A stretch of 7,733 bases of DNA from Chitinophagaceae bacterium (GTDB taxonomy: Bacteria; Bacteroidota; Bacteroidia; Chitinophagales; Chitinophagaceae): positions 1 to 7,733 of the forward strand of contig CANHMN010000073.1 in assembly GCA_947461645.1 (NCBI GenBank), given 5' to 3'. Below, piece after piece: positions 5,915 to 7,733 of the stretch. A model generated the notes under the pieces. That model saw only the letters and a program-made list of their open reading frames with translations, ran no database searches and was not told the origin of the DNA. Position 1 is the first letter of the stretch. Each line of letters opens with the position of its first letter. The position numbers and the translations under genes are program-made.

Positions 5915-7357
5915 TTAGAAAGATGCGCTTTTGGGATATCTCGGAAAAGGAATTACATCTCTTATATTTCCCATACCAGTTACAAACTGAACGATTCTCT
6001 CAAAACCAAGGCCAAATCCGGCGTGAGGACAAGCGCCAAACCTTCTGGTATCAAGATACCAATCCAGCTCTTCCGTTGGTATGTGCATTTCTTCCATTCT
6101 TTTGGTAAGCTTATCGAGCCTTTCTTCTCTTTGAGATCCGCCAACAATTTCACCAATGCCTGGCGCTAAAATATCCATGGCAGCTACTGTTTTTCCATCA
6201 TCGTTTTGGCGCATGTAAAAGGCCTTGATTTCTTTTGGATAGTTGGTGAGGATAACAGGTTTTTTGAAATGTTTTTCAACAAGGTATCTTTCGTGCTCGC
6301 TCTGTAAATCTACGCCCCAGTCGTTTATAAGGTATTGAAACTTTTTCTTTTTGTTGTGGTTTGATTCTTTTAGTATTTCAATTGCTTCTGTGTAGGTAAT
6401 TCTTTCAAAGCTGTTGTTTACAACAAATTCAAGTTTTTCCATCAAGCCCATTTCGCTTCTTTCGTTTTGGGGCTTTAGCTTTTCTTCTTCTTCCAATCTT
6501 TGCGCAAGAAACAACAAGTCTTCTTTGTTGTTTTCCATGGCATATTTTATGATGTGCTTGATAAACTCTTCTGCAAGATTCATGTTGTCTTCAAGATCAT
6601 AGAAGGCCATTTCGGGTTCAATCATCCAGAACTCTGCCAAATGTCTTGTTGTATTGCTGTTTTCTGCGCGAAATGTTGGACCAAAAGTATAGATGTCGCT
6701 AAAAGCCATTGCGGCTAGCTCTCCCTCTAATTGTCCGCTTACTGTTAGGTTAGTGCTTTTGCCAAAAAAATCTTCTTTGAAATTAATCGAGCCATCGTCG
6801 TTTTTAGGAGCAGTTCCATCCAATGGCAGCGTGGTTACTTTAAACATTTCACCTGCACCCTCCGCATCACTTGCTGTAATGATGGGCGTGTGTAAATAAA
6901 CAAAACCCTTCTTATTGAAGAATTCATGAATAGCGAAAGCAAGAGTATGACGAACCCTGAATACTGCACCAAAAGTGTTGGTTCTGAATCTAAGGTGTGC
7001 AATTTCTCTTAAAAATTCAAGACTGTGTTTTTTGGGCTGAAGTGGAAATTTTTCGGCATCGCTGTCTCCCAAAATATCAATAGTGTCGGCAGTCATTTCA
7101 ACCTTTTGTCCCTTACCTAAAGAGGCAATTATTTTTCCGGTAGCTTTTATACATGCCCCGGTTGTAATTCTCTTTAATATTGACTCCTCTAGCGAACCTA
7201 ATGCAACAACAATTTGTAAATTATTATTGGTGCTTCCATCGTTGAGGGCAATAAACTGGTTGTTTCTGAACGTTCTTACCCAACCCATTACGGTTGTGCT
7301 ATAGTCTGTTTTTTCAGAGAGAAGAAGTTCTTTTATTCGTGTGCGCTTGTTAAGCAT
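5915..7357 (-). CDS. asnS: Asparagine--tRNA ligase
   Basis: This class IIb aminoacyl-tRNA synthetase activates asparagine with ATP and charges tRNA-Asn in the cytosol. The 480-residue protein is full length. It has an OB-fold anticodon-binding domain (about 20-100), motif 1 at about 129-161 ([13 protein letters not shown] onward), motif 2 beginning [15 protein letters not shown] (229-243), and motif 3 [15 protein letters not shown] (447-461). The C-terminal [11 protein letters not shown] is typical of AsnRS and separates it from AspRS. Its presence implies direct charging of tRNA-Asn rather than sole reliance on the Asp-tRNA amidotransferase route. A TATCTTTG -7 element lies 20 nt upstream of the ATG, so it is probably transcribed on its own although the helicase gene precedes it by only 54 nt on the same strand. 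Confidence 0.98.
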   Translation of the reverse strand: MLNKRTRIKELLLSEKTDYSTTVMGWVRTFRNNQFIALNDGSTNNNLQIVVALGSLEESILKRITTGACIKATGKIIASLGKGQKVEMTADTIDILGDSDAEKFPLQPKKHSLEFLREIAHLRFRTNTFGAVFRVRHTLAFAIHEFFNKKGFVYLHTPIITASDAEGAGEMFKVTTLPLDGTAPKNDDGSINFKEDFFGKSTNLTVSGQLEGELAAMAFSDIYTFGPTFRAENSNTTRHLAEFWMIEPEMAFYDLEDNMNLAEEFIKHIIKYAMENNKEDLLFLAQRLEEEEKLKPQNERSEMGLMEKLEFVVNNSFERITYTEAIEILKESNHNKKKKFQYLINDWGVDLQSEHERYLVEKHFKKPVILTNYPKEIKAFYMRQNDDGKTVAAMDILAPGIGEIVGGSQREERLDKLTKRMEEMHIPTEELDWYLDTRRFGACPHAGFGLGFERIVQFVTGMGNIRDVIPFPRYPKSASF

Positions 7358-7376
7358 GATGGGAATTGTTTTACAA

Positions 7377-7384
7377 CAAAGATA
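7377..7384 (-). promoter_or_regulatory. -7 element for asnS
   Basis: Read on the minus strand, TATCTTTG matches TAnnTTTG exactly and ends 19 nt before the asnS ATG. No TTTG is found at the -33 position. It lies between the helicase stop codon and asnS. The inferred start leaves a leader of roughly 14 nt containing part of a short TTGTT/AACAA inverted repeat (7366-7379). Confidence 0.5.
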
Positions 7385-7411
7385 AAAAAGTGAGTCCTAA
7401 TTATCGGAGGC

Positions 7412-7733
7412 TTAATTTGTTCTTTGTCTTGAAAAATGATTCTTTTTTTTCGCTCCACCATAATTGCCGGAACGATTGTTATTGTTGTTTCTTTTTATTG
7501 CAGCCGGTTGATTGCTTTTTTGAATATTGAAGGCGGTATGATAAGGATGCTTATCGTTCACCACAATTTGTAATCCAATTAGCTTTTGAATGTCTTTCAG
7601 ATATGCCACTTCCTCTTCTTCACAAAAAGAAAAAGCAACACCACTTAACCCAGCCCTTCCTGTTCTTCCTATGCGGTGAACATAGGTTTCGGGAATGTTG
7701 GGTAAATCATAGTTGATAACATAGCTTAGCTCA
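7412..7733 (-). CDS. rhlE: DEAD-box RNA helicase, RhlE-like, C-terminal end (5' part outside window)
   Basis: The last 106 residues are visible. They carry the end of the second RecA-like domain, with [19 protein letters not shown] leading into helicase motif [12 protein letters not shown] (within 7649-7684). Then come [23 protein letters not shown] and HPYHTAF, the pattern I associate with RhlE-type helicases of Bacteroidota. The tail is short, basic and Asn/Gly-rich ([18 protein letters not shown]), a low-complexity RNA-binding extension common in this family. The role would be ATP-dependent unwinding or remodelling of RNA, for example in ribosome assembly or mRNA decay. DEAD-box membership is firm; assignment to RhlE rather than another subgroup is moderate because the Q, I, II and III motifs lie outside the window. 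Confidence 0.88.
   Translation of the reverse strand, partial: ELSYVINYDLPNIPETYVHRIGRTGRAGLSGVAFSFCEEEEVAYLKDIQKLIGLQIVVNDKHPYHTAFNIQKSNQPAAIKRNNNNNRSGNYGGAKKKNHFSRQRTN

Noticed and set aside
5845..6108. Open frame on the plus strand spanning the DUF2480 end and the asnS end
   Set aside because: It overlaps two well-supported genes in other frames and its translation resembles nothing known.
6414..7304. Several plus-strand open frames of 60-75 codons antisense to asnS
   Set aside because: They are antisense shadows of a clearly conserved aminoacyl-tRNA synthetase gene, with no promoter or family resemblance.
7385..7411. Possible terminator for the helicase gene on the minus strand (AGCCT ... 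AGGACT then CACTTTTTT)
   Set aside because: The arms pair imperfectly with a bulge and about four consecutive pairs; the T run fits but the stem is too weak to call.

Overview
The window looks like chromosomal DNA of a Bacteroidota (Bacteroidetes) bacterium. It is AT-rich. None of the five start regions visible in full for ATG-started genes has a Shine-Dalgarno sequence. Four gene starts instead carry the Bacteroidota -7 promoter element TAnnTTTG. One gene belongs to DUF2480, a family I know only from this phylum. Six protein genes are present; two of them run off the window edges. I see no rRNA, tRNA, CRISPR array, insertion sequence or prophage.

Layout. Positions 1-573 (minus) hold the N-terminal half of a ChrA-type chromate transporter that appears to start at TTG. 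It diverges from a secreted DUF3089 alpha/beta hydrolase (622-1635, plus). That gene converges, with an 11-nt gap, on nadA for quinolinate synthase (1647-2657, minus). Next is a 537-nt gene-free stretch (2658-3194), about 26% GC, with a cluster of DnaA-box-like 9-mers on both sides of a still more AT-rich segment. I read it as a candidate replication origin, or at least a DnaA-binding locus. To its right, a membrane-anchored PpiD/SurA-type peptidyl-prolyl isomerase (3195-5327, plus) has a textbook Bacteroidota promoter and ends at a strong intrinsic terminator. A DUF2480 gene (5400-5912, plus) follows directly and converges, with only 2 nt between stop codons, on asnS for asparaginyl-tRNA synthetase (5915-7357, minus). 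The window closes with the C-terminus of a DEAD-box RNA helicase of RhlE type (7412 to the edge, minus).

The genes do not form one pathway. They are mostly housekeeping functions (NAD synthesis, envelope protein folding, tRNA charging, RNA remodelling) in single-gene units. The most notable element is not a gene but the 2.7-3.05 kb intergenic region. Nothing in the coding content suggests a defence, mobile or biosynthetic system.
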